Origin: an uncultured Fibrobacter sp.
GTDB lineage: Bacteria; Fibrobacterota; Fibrobacteria; Fibrobacterales; Fibrobacteraceae
Assembly: GCA_946414025.1 (NCBI GenBank)
Contig: CAMKMX010000004.1
Span: forward strand, 1-64,000
DNA: 64,000 nucleotides
Direction of reading: 5' to 3'
Of the stretch, positions 34,501 to 42,395 are shown in pieces. The translations under genes were made by a program, and so were the position numbers. Below the pieces are notes generated by a model. That model had not been told where the DNA came from and made no database searches. It saw only the letters and a program-made list of their open reading frames with translations. Within the stretch, counting starts at the first letter, position 1, and every line of letters starts with the position of its first letter.

Positions 34501-34529
34501 AATATATACAATTTCTTTACCTTTGTCAA
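34501..34529 (-). promoter_or_regulatory. Candidate promoter of the toxin-antitoxin unit
   Basis: Minus strand TTGACA (34529-34524), 17-base spacer, TATATT (34506-34501) directly before the toxin ATG. The predicted start of transcription would fall inside the first codons, leaving no leader. Confidence 0.45.
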
Positions 34530-34690
34530 GATTTTTTCTTTACATTATTTAACTGTACAATTCAACGCTCAAACATATTGAGCGGCTCACTATTTATCTT
34601 GGACTTCATATAGCCTCCGTTGTGTAGCCGCATTTGCGGCTGGTTGATTGTCAGAGGCGTTCTGCGTGTCGGTGATTAAGAAAAACCCTT
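34530..34690. other. AT-rich intergenic DNA upstream of the toxin gene
   Basis: No gene is recognised. GCCGCATTTGCGGC (about 34627-34640) is a short palindrome. The toxin-antitoxin unit and the secreted enzyme gene are transcribed in the same (minus) direction, and the enzyme gene has its own terminator at 34691-34729. Confidence 0.4.
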
Positions 34691-34729
34691 AAACGCAAAA
34701 CGCACCTCGCCTTAAAACAGCGAGATGCG
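34691..34729 (-). terminator. Terminator of the secreted beta-helix enzyme gene
   Basis: On the minus strand CGCATCTCGC-TGTTTTAAG-GCGAGGTGCG forms a 10-bp stem with one mismatch, followed by TTTTGCGTTT. It lies about 110 bases after the stop codon at 34838. Confidence 0.7.
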
Positions 34730-34837
34730 TCATCGGGCTTTAATGTACCTAAAAGTTAGAATCTTGGCAAGAGCAGCACAAAAAAATTTACAATTGCCCA
34801 ACCTATGTACTTTTTAGTACAAACTATTACCCAGTGA

Positions 34838-36847
34838 TTACCGCCCTATCTTCACAGTCCGCACACTTGACCCAACCTTGACCAGGTAAACTCCCGGGCG
34901 GTCCACGCTGACAGAAACACCCGTCGCAGCAGGAACCCTGCCTGAGTGCAGCACCCTACCCTGCATGTCCAACACATCGCAAGCCTGGCCTGGACGCACC
35001 CCTTCAAGATGAATGGACTTGCCCACGGCATAGGCCCTGAACAGGGGAACATTTGCCGCAATGGATGGTATTGCCGTTGCAGAGGCGCTAGAAGCCGGTT
35101 GCACGGAGGAGTTGCTAACAGGAGATGAGGCCGAGGAACTGCTGGTAGGCGCAGACGCAGACGATGTCACCGACGCCGAAGACGACGGACCGCTCTGATT
35201 AGGAACAGCCACCTCGATGTAGTCGATGTCCACATGCCCCCAGTTCTTGATGATAGCGAAGGTATTGGCCCCCGCCTTCAGCGATACCTGAACCGGCATA
35301 TCCTCAAAGGCCGCGGCAGCCCCGCCCAAGTTCCCTTCAAGCGTTACCGGGAACTGCTGGGATTTCACCTTGGAACCATTCACGTAGATATCCTGGGTCT
35401 TGGCATTAGCCGCAGTATTACTGAAACGGATTACAATCTCATATTGACCGGCGACAGGTACATTGATATCGAAAGTGATGTTACCCGTCGTTTCGGTGCG
35501 CATATATTTACCGCCCGATGCAGCCTGATTTGTCTTTTCAGTACACCCGGTGCAAGTTGCATCTTCCGCCTCAAGACGCACGGTCTCATAAGAGGAACTT
35601 CCCGAAGAGGAAATGACCGAAGACGAACTGGACGGATTGACCGACGCACTGGAGGGCGGCGTAAAACTTGACGAATACCCGATGCCAGACTTCGGAATCT
35701 TGAAAAGTTCCGCACAGTCATTGCGGACATCCCGGATTTCCTCTACCACGTGGTTCTTGCTCTCTACGCAGTCGTTCTTGTCAGTGTCGCTGTTGTCGCA
35801 CCAGCCTTTCTGGGCATACTTATCGGCGGTGACCGGATATTTGACAAAAGATTCATACTTGCCTACATTGGATCCCGATTTATTTCCATCTGCAGGCATC
35901 ACCACTTCCTCTACATAGTAGCGGAAATGGGAATTGTAGTAGGGCAATCCCTGCTTGAGCGAATTGTAGAAGTAGTTTCCGGTAACGGTCCAGGAAGCAC
36001 CCTTCATGTCGATGTTCGCATCATCATGGTCCACCTGGCCATCATAATTGGTACTATCCCCAATAAACATGTTACCCTGGACAACGCCCCTGACAGTTCC
36101 CTCCTTCACGTCAATGTTCTCGGCCGTTGTCGCCTTCACAATATTGCATGTAATCTTCGTATCATTCACGCGCCAGTCATAACCACTATAACGGTGTTGC
36201 GATGCACTTTCGCCCCAAAAACCGGCATTCTTATCGGACTGCTGCGACGACGCCCAACCCTTATAGTAAGTGCCAACATAAATACCTTCACCGTACTGGG
36301 CAACATCGAACCCAGAACCATGAATAAAGTTACGGTTCAGGGTCACCTGCTGGCTGGAATCCCGAACATGGACCAGTTCCGTTCCGGTGTGGTACACCTC
36401 GCAGTCTTCCATCAGGGCACCGACAGAATTGTCGAATACCACACCCTTGCTGAAGGTATGGATTTTCAGGTTTTTAAGGATAACGTAATTTCCCGTTACG
36501 TGGATGCCGTAGTTGCTACCGACCGAAGTACCGTAAATCTCAGGAGGATTTGCAGGGTCTGAACCAGCGAGAACTATGGGATTCGCGGCAGTACCGTCGG
36601 CACCAAGCCAGATGCGGCCACAATCGCGGCCAGTCTCGTTCACGAACTTGTCGTTTTGGCAGTTGGATGAGGGCAGTTCATACTTGCCCGAAGCTACCCA
36701 GATGGTATCCCCCGCCTTGGCATTCAAAGTAGCCGAAGTCAATTCGGTGGTAGTAGAAACATTCACCTGTTTGGCGAAGGCAACCGACATGGAACTGGCG
36801 GCCACCATGCACAACACCACAAAACTTCTTCCTTGAAGAATACTCAT
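34838..36847 (-). CDS. Secreted right-handed beta-helix polysaccharide-active enzyme (pectate-lyase-like) with CBM6-like module
   Basis: 669 residues from the ATG at 36847, preceded by GGAAGG. A signal peptide (cut near VAFA-KQ) leads to a right-handed parallel beta-helix (about 25-400): repeated GNYVILKNL, NSVGALMEDC, and WTVTGNYFYN turns, as in pectate lyases and related polysaccharide lyases. A Ser-rich linker and a CBM6/CBM35-like module (about 418-547, LEAEDATCTGC...HVDIDYIEV) follow. After a second Ser/Ala linker, the last 75 residues (VLDMQGRVLHSG...PGVYLVKVGSSVRTVKI) resemble a type IX-secretion sorting domain. The substrate is unknown. Confidence 0.82.
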   Translation of the reverse strand: MSILQGRSFVVLCMVAASSMSVAFAKQVNVSTTTELTSATLNAKAGDTIWVASGKYELPSSNCQNDKFVNETGRDCGRIWLGADGTAANPIVLAGSDPANPPEIYGTSVGSNYGIHVTGNYVILKNLKIHTFSKGVVFDNSVGALMEDCEVYHTGTELVHVRDSSQQVTLNRNFIHGSGFDVAQYGEGIYVGTYYKGWASSQQSDKNAGFWGESASQHRYSGYDWRVNDTKITCNIVKATTAENIDVKEGTVRGVVQGNMFIGDSTNYDGQVDHDDANIDMKGASWTVTGNYFYNSLKQGLPYYNSHFRYYVEEVVMPADGNKSGSNVGKYESFVKYPVTADKYAQKGWCDNSDTDKNDCVESKNHVVEEIRDVRNDCAELFKIPKSGIGYSSSFTPPSSASVNPSSSSSVISSSGSSSYETVRLEAEDATCTGCTEKTNQAASGGKYMRTETTGNITFDINVPVAGQYEIVIRFSNTAANAKTQDIYVNGSKVKSQQFPVTLEGNLGGAAAAFEDMPVQVSLKAGANTFAIIKNWGHVDIDYIEVAVPNQSGPSSSASVTSSASAPTSSSSASSPVSNSSVQPASSASATAIPSIAANVPLFRAYAVGKSIHLEGVRPGQACDVLDMQGRVLHSGRVPAATGVSVSVDRPGVYLVKVGSSVRTVKIGR

Positions 36848-37004
36848 AGACACCTTCCAAATGCTCCCCTTCAGTAATATATTCTTTTTATAACGGGAAA
36901 GCACACTTAATTAGGAAAAAAAATGTAAAACGGCCCTTTTTCAACGGACTTTCACAACCCATTTCAGCCCGCAAAACGCCCAATTTTCTAAATTTTCGCC
37001 CACT

Positions 37005-38306
37005 ATGAGCATTTCTATCCCTCAGTTGCCCAAGGGCACCCGCGATTTTTACCCGGAAGCGCAGCGCATCCAGAACTACATCTTTGACACTTGGCGGAGC
37101 ACCGCCGAAAGTTTCGCCTACGAAGAATACGAAGGCCCCATGTTCGAGCATCTGGAGCTTTATACGGGCAAGTCCGGCGAAGAAATCGTGAGCCAGCTCT
37201 ACAACTTCAAGGACAAGGGCGACCGCGAAATCGCGCTCCGCCCCGAAATGACCCCGACCCTTGCCCGCCTGGTCATCCAGAAGGCCAGGGAACTGAAGAA
37301 GCCCTTCAAGTGGTTCTCTATGCCGCGGCTTTTCCGCTACGAAAAGGCACAGAAGGGCCGTCTCCGCGAGTTTTTCCAGCTGAACATGGACATTATCGGC
37401 ACCGAAAGCATCTACGCCGAAGCCGACCTGATGGCAGCCATCGCCACCATGCTCCGTAAGTTCGGCCTGAAGGACAACGAATTTGCCATCGGCGTCTCCA
37501 GCCGGAAGCTCTTGGCCACCTACCTGGAAGAAATCGGTGCACCAAACCCCTCCCTTGTTTACCCGGTGCTGGACCGCCGCCTGAAAATCGGGCCCGAGGC
37601 GTTTGCCAAGGCTCTCACCGAAGCAGGCCTCTCCGAAACGCAAATCAAGCAGCTGGACGACTTCATGAGCTGCAAGAGTCTCGAAGAAGTCCGCAACGCC
37701 GTGAAGAGCGAAAACGCGGCCGCCGCACTCAAAGAAATCGAAGATTTGTTTGAGACGCTCGCTGCCGCGGGCTACGGCGATTGCGTGAACCTGGACCTGA
37801 GTATTGTCCGCGGTCTCGCCTACTACACCGGCATCGTGTTCGAAGTCTTCGACAAGGGAAAATCCATGCGCGCAATCGCCGGCGGCGGCCGCTACGACAG
37901 CCTGACCGAAAAACTGGGCGGCGAACGGATTCCTGGCGTGGGCTTTGGCATGGGCGACGTGGTGCTGGCAGACCTTTTAGCCGAACACAAGCTGCTCCCC
38001 AGCCCCAAACAGAGCGTGGATTTTTACATCGCAAGCTTCACAAACGACATGAAAAAGGTCTTCGAGACCGCCCAGATGTTCCGTGCAGGCGGAAAGGTCG
38101 TGTCCCACCCTCTCGCTCCCATGAAGATGGGCAAGCAGCTGGATCAGGCCAACTACCAGGGCGCCACAATCGTCGTCTATGTAGATGGATCCAAGGCAGG
38201 GGCCGGCGAGTTCGAATACAAGGACATGCGCACCGGCGAAATGTTCGTGGGCAACGCAGACACCATCGTTGAACGCTTAAAAACCGAGGTGAAAAAAGCA
38301 GAATAA
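37005..38306 (+). CDS. hisS: Histidyl-tRNA synthetase
   Basis: 433 residues, class II synthetase. PKGTRDFYPEAQRIQNYIF is the N-terminal motif; FRYEKAQKGRLREFFQLNMDIIG is motif 2; LDLSIVRGLAYYTGIVFEVF and GGGRYDSLTEKLGGERIPGVGFGMG are the histidine-binding (HisA) and motif 3 regions. The C-terminal anticodon-binding domain starts at about residue 335. It charges tRNA-His. A start context TCTAAATT lies 10 bases before the ATG. Confidence 0.95.
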   Translation: MSISIPQLPKGTRDFYPEAQRIQNYIFDTWRSTAESFAYEEYEGPMFEHLELYTGKSGEEIVSQLYNFKDKGDREIALRPEMTPTLARLVIQKARELKKPFKWFSMPRLFRYEKAQKGRLREFFQLNMDIIGTESIYAEADLMAAIATMLRKFGLKDNEFAIGVSSRKLLATYLEEIGAPNPSLVYPVLDRRLKIGPEAFAKALTEAGLSETQIKQLDDFMSCKSLEEVRNAVKSENAAAALKEIEDLFETLAAAGYGDCVNLDLSIVRGLAYYTGIVFEVFDKGKSMRAIAGGGRYDSLTEKLGGERIPGVGFGMGDVVLADLLAEHKLLPSPKQSVDFYIASFTNDMKKVFETAQMFRAGGKVVSHPLAPMKMGKQLDQANYQGATIVVYVDGSKAGAGEFEYKDMRTGEMFVGNADTIVERLKTEVKKAE

Positions 38307-38309
38307 GCC

Positions 38310-38490
38310 AGGGCGTTGCGGGGCTGGCGTCTGAAGCCCCGCTAGAGGGGGTCGCGGATGACTCATGGAGATTCCCGGTCAAGCCGGGAATGACATGGGG
38401 CAGAAGCGAGGGGGAACCCTCCCCCACCCCGACATCCTAAATCCTAGCCCCTAGATCCTAGATCCTAGCCCCAAAATCCTATCCCCTACC
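38310..38490. repeat. Composite palindromic repeat plus CCTAGAT heptamer array
   Basis: 38310-38350 is the reverse form of the CCCCCTCT-GCGGGG...CCCCGCAACGCCC element. ATTCCCGGTCAAGCCGGGAAT (about 38369-38389) is followed by GACATGGGGC, and GAGGGGGAACCCTCCCCC (about 38410-38427). The remaining bases (about 38434-38490) are heptamers CCTAAAT, CCTAGCC, CCTAGAT, CCTAGAT, CCTAGCC, CCAAAAT, CCTATCC, ending 2 bases before the SGNH-1 start codon. Confidence 0.7.
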
Positions 38491-38492
38491 CC

Positions 38493-40220
38493 ATGATGTC
38501 CCCCCTCAAAGTCCTTCTTTCCATCATCAGCCTGTTCGTCGTCCTCGGCGTTATCGCCGTAGTCTATCCTGACGGTGGCATCAAGGTGGGCGAATACACC
38601 CTGCGCTACCCGAAGCTCACCGACATCTTCGAAAAGCAGGCGCCCAAGGACTCCACCGCCGACTCTACATCCGTGGACCCCGAAGAGGCCATCCGGGAAA
38701 TGATGGAAGCCACCAAGAGAAAGGAATTTGCGGCCTACAGCGACTCCCTCAAGTACTACGAGGACTTTTTCAAAAGCGGCAAGACCCGCTTCGACCTGCC
38801 GGGCGATGACCCCGCCTGGTTCGACCGTTTCTTCTTGCACCTTCAGCTCGCGGAACTGGACAGCAACGTAGTCCATATCGTCCACTACGGAGACTCCCAG
38901 CTAGAAGAAGACCGCATTTCCGCCACCATCCGCGAAGACCTGCAAGACGAATTCGGCGGCGCGGGTCCAGGCATGATGCCGCCTATCCTTACCATCCCTT
39001 CCCAGACCACCAGCCACTGGAACGAAGGGGAACTCAAGCGCTACATTCTGTTCGGCCCCAAGGAAGAAGAGGCGGACCACAACCGCTACGGCCCCCTGGC
39101 CCAGTTCGCCGACCTGGAAGGATCCGCCGTCATCGGCATCAAGAAACGGGAAGACCGCAAGAACGCCTTCCCCCACGTAGGCGGCTACTCTACGGTAAAG
39201 GTCCTCGCCGGCAAGCGTGGGTCACTACGGCTCAAGCTGGTTTACCAGCGCACCTACGCAGACACCGTGGGACTGAACGAAGACAGCACCTTCAAGGTGA
39301 AAAAGCGCACCGCCTTCGAGACGGCGGCCGCTCCCGAAGTGGAACGGATGACCAAGCTCAACGTCTATACCTGGAAACTCCCCGACACCACCTCCAACGC
39401 CAAAATCTACCTGGACGGAAGCGCCGAAATCTACGCCATTTCCGCCGACGGAGCCTATGGCGTGGCCGTCGATAACGTGGCCATGCGAGGCTCTTCGGGC
39501 ACGGTGTTCCACCGCATCGATTCGCAACTGCTGGCGGAATCTTACAAGGCCATGAACGCCCGGCTCATCATCATGGAATACGGCGGCAACCTGGTGCCGG
39601 GTACCAACAGCGGCAACGTGGACTGGACCAAGAAACTCATCACCAAGCAGATCCAGGCTATCCAGAAGGCGAACCCCGACGCCGACATCCTGTTCATCGG
39701 CCCCGCCGACATGGCAAAACAGGTAGACGGCGAATGGAAAACCTATCCGGGCCTTCCCCTCACCATCAAGACCCTTCGCGAAGTGGCTCTCGAAAACGGC
39801 GCCGCCTACTGGGACATGCACCGGGTCATGGGCGGAAACGGCTCCATGATCAAGTGGGCAAACCGCGAACCCGCTCTCGGCTTCACCGACCACATCCACT
39901 TCACCCGCCGGGGCGCCGCCTACATGGGAGACCTGTTCTGCGCGGCTCTCCGCATGCACTACGACTACTTCAAGTTCCGCGACCGCCACGGCCTTAACGA
40001 CGAGAAGATGAAGGAACTGCAACAGTGGAAGGAGAATTCGGAATTCGGAGTTCAGAATTCGGAATTAGGGCAAGACAGTTCTGCCAGCGAAACAAAGGGG
40101 GAAAGCCTTCCCCTCGCTCCTGGCGCTGACGCGTCATCCGCTACCCCTTCGCCTAGGGGGACACCCCCTAACACCCCCGCGCAGGATTCTAGCGTAACGA
40201 AGGAGGATGCCGCCCCATGA
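38493..40220 (+). CDS. Membrane-anchored SGNH/GDSL-type hydrolase-like protein 1
   Basis: 575 residues. One N-terminal membrane anchor (about 5-28) precedes the extracytoplasmic part. VHYGDSQLEED is SGNH block I (Ser), LIIMEYGGN carries a Gly-Asn block III candidate, and TDHIHFTRRGAAYMGDLF has the DxxH block V. Such proteins act as O-acetyltransferases or esterases next to MBOAT proteins. The C-terminal 60 codons contain two foreign repeats (40034-40069 and 40094-40187) that are translated as low-complexity sequence. It overlaps the next gene by 4 bases. Confidence 0.75.
   Translation: MMSPLKVLLSIISLFVVLGVIAVVYPDGGIKVGEYTLRYPKLTDIFEKQAPKDSTADSTSVDPEEAIREMMEATKRKEFAAYSDSLKYYEDFFKSGKTRFDLPGDDPAWFDRFFLHLQLAELDSNVVHIVHYGDSQLEEDRISATIREDLQDEFGGAGPGMMPPILTIPSQTTSHWNEGELKRYILFGPKEEEADHNRYGPLAQFADLEGSAVIGIKKREDRKNAFPHVGGYSTVKVLAGKRGSLRLKLVYQRTYADTVGLNEDSTFKVKKRTAFETAAAPEVERMTKLNVYTWKLPDTTSNAKIYLDGSAEIYAISADGAYGVAVDNVAMRGSSGTVFHRIDSQLLAESYKAMNARLIIMEYGGNLVPGTNSGNVDWTKKLITKQIQAIQKANPDADILFIGPADMAKQVDGEWKTYPGLPLTIKTLREVALENGAAYWDMHRVMGGNGSMIKWANREPALGFTDHIHFTRRGAAYMGDLFCAALRMHYDYFKFRDRHGLNDEKMKELQQWKENSEFGVQNSELGQDSSASETKGESLPLAPGADASSATPSPRGTPPNTPAQDSSVTKEDAAP
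40034..40069 (+). repeat. AATTCGG heptamer array inside a coding region
   Basis: Words AATTCGG, AATTCGG, AGTTCAG, AATTCGG, AATTAGG repeat with a 7-bp period inside SGNH-1, encoding about NSEFGVQNSELGQ. The sequence does not resemble the surrounding codon use. Confidence 0.65.
40094..40187 (+). repeat. GC-rich composite repeat inside a coding region
   Basis: AAAGGGGGAAAGCCTTCCCC, then TGGCGCTGACGCGTCATCCG, then the 22-bp stretch 40137-40158 that is identical to the reverse strand of 4129-4150, then GGGGGACACCCCCTAACACC. These words are the intergenic composite repeat, here read through in the SGNH-1 frame as Ser/Pro/Ala-rich tail. Confidence 0.75.
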
Positions 40221-42010
40221 TCCGCTTCCTCCTCGTCGTCGCCCTCGCGGCCCTTTCGGCCTTTGCCAAGGACCTGACCATCGCCCCCGGCAGTTACAGT
40301 CTTGACCTCGCCAAGTACGACTTTATCGACACCACCATAAACGTCATCCAGTTCCCCAAAGGGAACGAGGCCTTCACCAAGTTCTTCGAGAAGATGGATA
40401 CTCTGGTGTTCGAGAACAAGGGGCAGGTGCGAATCATGCACATCGGCGGATCCCACCTGCAAGCCGACGTGATTTCGGGCCGTATCCGCGAGCACATGAT
40501 CAAGGAATACCCGGGAGCCTCGGCGGGCCGCGGCTTCGTGTTCCCCTACTCCGCCGCCCGCACCAACACGCCCTCCAGCTACGCCAGCTACTACAAGGGC
40601 ATCTGGGACAAGAACAAGAACGTCCAACGCGAAATTTCTAAACCGCTTGGACTGCTGGGCATTGCGGTCAGCACCAGTGATCCCCGTGCCGAAATCACCC
40701 TGATGCTGGACAAGTACAACTCCGCCCCCATCTGGGGAGAGACCCGTTTCCGCCTGTTCGGCTACAGCGACAACAATGACGTGGTTCCCGTGCTGCGGGT
40801 GGATTCCACCGACATCTACGGCGTACACGACACCGTAAGCCAGAGTTACGTTTTCGAAAGCCCACGGCCCATCGACACCATCCAGATTCAGTTCCGCTGG
40901 ATGGACTCCCTGAAACAGGCTTCCATAGCGCAGTTCATCAACGACTCCCTGCTGCAGGATTCCCTCGCCAGGCTGGCGGATTCCCTGAAGATGGATTCGC
41001 TGAAGTCAGACGAGAAAGGCTCGGGGCTTGAGGCCCGAGGTGCAGTTTTGGACGGTAAAGATTCCAGCAAGACAGAAAAGGCAAAAGTTCCGGCCAACGT
41101 TTTGAAGCTGCAGAACGCACAAGTGCAAAACGCAGCGCCAGAGGTGGCGCGTGACTCCATGTTCCAGGGGGAATGCGACGTGCTGGACACCGCCTGTCTC
41201 GCCCGCGAAGAAGCCAAGACCAAAGATTCTACGGCCCGCGACCGGTGCGCCGAACTGGCGGCCAAGAAGGCGAACATCAACTACGAAGAAGGGGAACAGG
41301 ACCCCACCAACAATCCTGACGACCACTGCTTCACGGAACCCGCCGCCGTCCCCGACTCGGTCAAGAAAAATGCACGGCCCAGGTTTACCCTCACGGGAAT
41401 CCTTTCCGAAAACGACTCTCCGGGTATCATCTACACCAACGTAGGCATCAACGGTGCGAAGGTCCACGACTACTTCGAAGAGGTCTGCCCCCAGTTCGAA
41501 AAAGAGATGGCGTTTTTCAAGCCGGACCTGGTAATTTTCGCCATCGGCATCAACGACGCCAACGTGCAGCGCTTTAACGACAAGCAGTTCCGTGAAGATT
41601 ACGACAGGCTGATCGAACGGTTCAAGAGGGTGAACCCCGACGCGGCGTTCATCTTCGAGACCAACAATGACATGTTCCGCAAGGTCAAGCGGAAAAAGTT
41701 CGTGCAGCACGGCAATGGCGAAGTGGCCCGCAAGTCCTTCTTTATGCTGGCCGACAAGCACAAGGCTGGCGTCTGGGACAAGTTCAGCATCATGGGTGGC
41801 CTGGGTTCCATGGCCAAGTGGGAACACGCGAGCCTCGCCAAAAAAGACAAGGTCCACTTCAACCTGTCCGGCTACAACCTTTTGGGCGACCTGTTCTACA
41901 AGGCCCTTATCCAGGCCTACCAGGACCACATCGCCAATTTACCCGCACAGAAGAAGCAAGAGAACAAGCCTACGGCTCCACAGACGAAAGACGAAAGAGG
42001 CAACAGGTAA
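40217..42010 (+). CDS. Exported SGNH-type hydrolase-like protein 2
   Basis: 597 residues with a signal peptide (MIRFLLVVALAALSAFA, cut near KDL). Block I reads HIGGSHLQAD (Gly-Gly-Ser in place of Gly-Asp-Ser), block III FAIGINDAN fits GxND, and VHFNLSGYNLLGD is the block V region with the His. A long charged insert (about 230-380, Asp/Lys/Ala-rich) separates the blocks. It probably acts in the periplasm on acyl groups, together with the MBOAT protein downstream. The GGSH variant keeps the Ser. Confidence 0.72.
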   Translation: MIRFLLVVALAALSAFAKDLTIAPGSYSLDLAKYDFIDTTINVIQFPKGNEAFTKFFEKMDTLVFENKGQVRIMHIGGSHLQADVISGRIREHMIKEYPGASAGRGFVFPYSAARTNTPSSYASYYKGIWDKNKNVQREISKPLGLLGIAVSTSDPRAEITLMLDKYNSAPIWGETRFRLFGYSDNNDVVPVLRVDSTDIYGVHDTVSQSYVFESPRPIDTIQIQFRWMDSLKQASIAQFINDSLLQDSLARLADSLKMDSLKSDEKGSGLEARGAVLDGKDSSKTEKAKVPANVLKLQNAQVQNAAPEVARDSMFQGECDVLDTACLAREEAKTKDSTARDRCAELAAKKANINYEEGEQDPTNNPDDHCFTEPAAVPDSVKKNARPRFTLTGILSENDSPGIIYTNVGINGAKVHDYFEEVCPQFEKEMAFFKPDLVIFAIGINDANVQRFNDKQFREDYDRLIERFKRVNPDAAFIFETNNDMFRKVKRKKFVQHGNGEVARKSFFMLADKHKAGVWDKFSIMGGLGSMAKWEHASLAKKDKVHFNLSGYNLLGDLFYKALIQAYQDHIANLPAQKKQENKPTAPQTKDERGNR

Positions 42011-42014
42011 GCAC

Positions 42015-42393
42015 AGTGTCATCCTGAGCGAAGAACCGAAGGTTCGTAGCCGAAGGATCTAATAAGATGTCAAATAGCTACTACACATATATGATGACAA
42101 ATCAAAGTAACTCCACTCTATATATTGGGGTCACTAACGATATTGAACGTCGTGCACTTGAACATACAAACGGCAGTGGTGCAAAATTTACATCAAAGTA
42201 CAAAATCAACAAACTTGTTTATTTTGAACGCTATACCGAAATAACAGATGCTATCGCAAGAGAGAAACAATTAAAAGGTTGGAAAAGAGAAAAGAAAAAT
42301 AATCTGATAAATCAAATGAACCCAGAATGGAGGAACCTAATGAAGGACTAGATCCTTCGACTACGGGCGATGCCCTCCGCTCAGGATGACACT
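42015..42393 (+). mobile_element. Compact GIY-YIG element with about 45-bp terminal inverted repeats
   Basis: The left arm 42015-42061 and right arm 42349-42393 are inverted copies. AGTGTCATCCTGAGCG matches exactly at the outer ends, and CGTAG-C/T-CGAAGGATCTA at the inner ends. The middles differ but both form hairpins: GAACC-GAA-GGTTC on the left, GGGC-ATC-GCCC on the right (as inverted). Each arm can itself fold through ATCCT/AGGAT. The only content is a GIY-YIG gene, whose stop codon is the last base triplet of the right arm. The element fills the gap between SGNH-2 and the MBOAT gene almost exactly. No clear target-site duplication is seen. Confidence 0.7.
42067..42351 (+). CDS. GIY-YIG nuclease-domain protein
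   Basis: 94 residues, a stand-alone GIY-YIG domain. YTYMMTN (about 6-12) and TLYIGVTND (17-25) are the first two strands, ERRALEH (27-33) carries the catalytic Arg, and REKQLKGWKREKK (65-77) the catalytic Glu. It would cut DNA at the element ends or related palindromes. The gene is strikingly AT-rich compared with its neighbours. An AGGAT ribosome site supplied by the left arm lies about 9 bases before the ATG. Confidence 0.85.
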   Translation: MSNSYYTYMMTNQSNSTLYIGVTNDIERRALEHTNGSGAKFTSKYKINKLVYFERYTEITDAIAREKQLKGWKREKKNNLINQMNPEWRNLMKD

Positions 42394-42395
42394 TT

